The position numbers were made by a program, and so were the translations under genes. The notes below the pieces were generated by a model, which was not told the origin of the DNA, ran no database searches, and saw nothing but the letters and a program-made list of their open reading frames with translations. From NCBI RefSeq assembly GCF_024582815.1, contig NZ_CP102099.1, forward strand, positions 3,534,001 to 3,598,000: DNA of 64,000 nt. Direction: 5' to 3'. Shown piece after piece: positions 62,930 to 64,000 of this stretch. The DNA is from Acinetobacter colistiniresistens (GTDB lineage Bacteria > Pseudomonadota > Gammaproteobacteria > Pseudomonadales > Moraxellaceae). Positions within the stretch are counted from its first letter, which is position 1, and every line of letters begins with the position of its first letter.

Positions 62930-64000
62930 ATGCCAAGACTTACATTTCCTCTATTTCAGCCGCTATGTATTCTGACTGTATTTAGCGTTCTAATAATAAG
63001 TGGCTGTCAGGTGGTTAGCCTAAAAAAACAGACGTTGCATACTACGATTGCCAATGAACGTAACAGTATTCTCACTCAAGGAAAGTTGAGTGGCGCCAGC
63101 CTGAATCTGCTCTATATGTCCGATATGGACATGAAATTGTGCATGAAAAACCCAGATGCATGTATTGTCGATCTGGAAAAAATTCCTCAGGTACAAACAG
63201 AACAACTATTATCAGCCGCTAGCGAGTTGTATCTATCCAGAGCTCTGACGCTTGCAGACTCGCATGATTGCAAAATCAATAAAAATACTAAACTAGAATC
63301 TAAACAAACCCAACAGGTGAATGAATGTTTAGACCAACAACTGCAAGCTTTAGATAAAAGTATTCGTTACAGCTATGCCTATCTGTTTAAGACTTCTCGT
63401 CAGCCTCAAGAGCGTATTTTTGATAACCGTCAGGTGCAAATTCGGGACTTTTATAATCAGGCACTCAACCAATTAGTAAATGTGTACAGCGCCAAGAATA
63501 CTTCTGCAACGATTCCAGAAAACATTAAAATTGGTGAAAGTACCTATACGATTGATATTGATTCATATCCCAAACTACAAGGTAAAAAGCTTGAGAAATT
63601 TACTTCAAGCTACAATATGAACTTTTCTGGATTAAGAACCATTAACCGTCGTGATGGTTTTGGTGCAGATTTTGTCGCGGTTTTACACACTAAAGAGAAT
63701 GATCCCAAGAATGGAAATCCCTATATTCTTGACCCACTCACCTATGCTTATCCAAACGGCGTTAATCCCAATATCCATGAAGCCCATTATCTTGCTTCAA
63801 CTCTGATTGCCCAGCCAGTCGATGAGCAAGCCACACTCAGCGAGATATTAAGTCGCCCAGATTTCAAAATAAAAATCTATGATCCCTACAATGTAGAAAA
63901 GATCAAAATTGAAGATAAAGAATACGCTCTGGCAGCGAACTTCTCTGCGCCCTATGGTTTATGGTTAGCAGAGAATAACTTAGGCTCTGCTGCATATCTA
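62930..64000 (+). CDS. Large lipoprotein, possibly an esterase/lipase-type protein (cut by window edge)
   Basis: The frame stays open for 357 codons to the right edge, so the C-terminus is missing. A lipoprotein signal is clear: the hydrophobic FPLFQPLCILTVFSVLIISG ends in lipobox ISGC (Cys21). The mature part begins with a helical region (LTLADSHDC, LDQQLQALDKSIRYSYAYLF), then a beta-rich part (YTIDIDSYPKLQGKKLEKF, INRRDGFGADFVAVLHTKE). This resembles lipoproteins in Acinetobacter labelled esterase/lipase, but the nucleophile motif would lie beyond the window. An in-frame ATG at 62912 is an alternative start without a ribosome binding site. Confidence 0.7.
   Translation, partial: MPRLTFPLFQPLCILTVFSVLIISGCQVVSLKKQTLHTTIANERNSILTQGKLSGASLNLLYMSDMDMKLCMKNPDACIVDLEKIPQVQTEQLLSAASELYLSRALTLADSHDCKINKNTKLESKQTQQVNECLDQQLQALDKSIRYSYAYLFKTSRQPQERIFDNRQVQIRDFYNQALNQLVNVYSAKNTSATIPENIKIGESTYTIDIDSYPKLQGKKLEKFTSSYNMNFSGLRTINRRDGFGADFVAVLHTKENDPKNGNPYILDPLTYAYPNGVNPNIHEAHYLASTLIAQPVDEQATLSEILSRPDFKIKIYDPYNVEKIKIEDKEYALAANFSAPYGLWLAENNLGSAAYL

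Noticed and set aside
1..64000. tRNA, rRNA and CRISPR arrays
   Set aside because: No such sequences were recognised on either strand; repeats found are IS copies, target duplications and short palindromes.

Overview
The window looks like chromosomal DNA of an Acinetobacter-type gammaproteobacterium (Moraxellaceae). The basis is low G+C, the protein sequence style, AlmA/EthA-type flavin monooxygenases, FadL-type porins, and IS256- and IS3-family insertion sequences. The genus is an inference from gene content; no rRNA or marker gene is present. I see no tRNA, rRNA or CRISPR array.

Region 1 (1-11.5 kb): the end of a flavin monooxygenase gene, then a fatty-acid modification locus. A minus-strand operon encodes a desaturase, an FAD amine-oxidase-like protein, a DUF1365 protein, a cyclopropane-fatty-acid-synthase-like methyltransferase, a frameshifted DUF1295 membrane protein, a second CFA-like methyltransferase and a sensor kinase. 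It faces a plus-strand set of an NTF2-like lipoprotein, a chalcone-isomerase-fold protein and the response regulator. A lipocalin gene follows.

Region 2 (12-50.6 kb): a large organosulfur-scavenging island. It holds an FMN reductase, three SsuD-type flavin monooxygenases, a DszC-like monooxygenase, two DszB-like desulfinases, a class II aldolase, an SsuABC-like importer with two permeases, a peptide/opine-type ABC importer with a fused double ATPase, an additional solute-binding lipoprotein, three TonB-dependent receptors, a dedicated ExbB-ExbD-TonB, TatA-TatB with a truncated tatC, and a heterodimeric ABC exporter. Ten sites with the -24/-12 sigma-54 promoter pattern lie 30-60 bp before the first genes of these transcription units. 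Most are preceded at about 60-115 bp by a shared palindrome, GTGTTG-N6-CAACAC. I infer one sigma-54/enhancer-binding-protein regulon that takes up an organosulfur compound through the outer membrane and releases its sulfur by Dsz-like chemistry. The activator gene is not in the window.

Insertion sequences have damaged the island. An IS256-family element splits a TonB receptor gene, which has also lost its 3' half at a junction with tatC. A second IS256 copy, itself split by an IS3 element, interrupts one dszB-like gene. A further IS3 copy interrupts the dszC-like gene. All elements keep matching target duplications and the host reading frames rejoin exactly, so the insertions look recent.

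Region 3 (50.7-64 kb): chromate genes chrB-chrA, a gene-poor stretch with small or broken genes, a FadL-type porin gene interrupted by the third IS3 copy, a TetR regulator, a Baeyer-Villiger-type flavin monooxygenase, an alpha/beta hydrolase, a PhyH-type dioxygenase and the start of a lipoprotein gene. Two near-identical palindromes, before the porin and before the monooxygenase, are probably operators of the TetR protein.

Four genes carry single-base losses in A/T homopolymers (DUF1295, IS256 transposase copy 1 twice, fimbrial-like gene). Sequencing error should be excluded before calling these pseudogenes.
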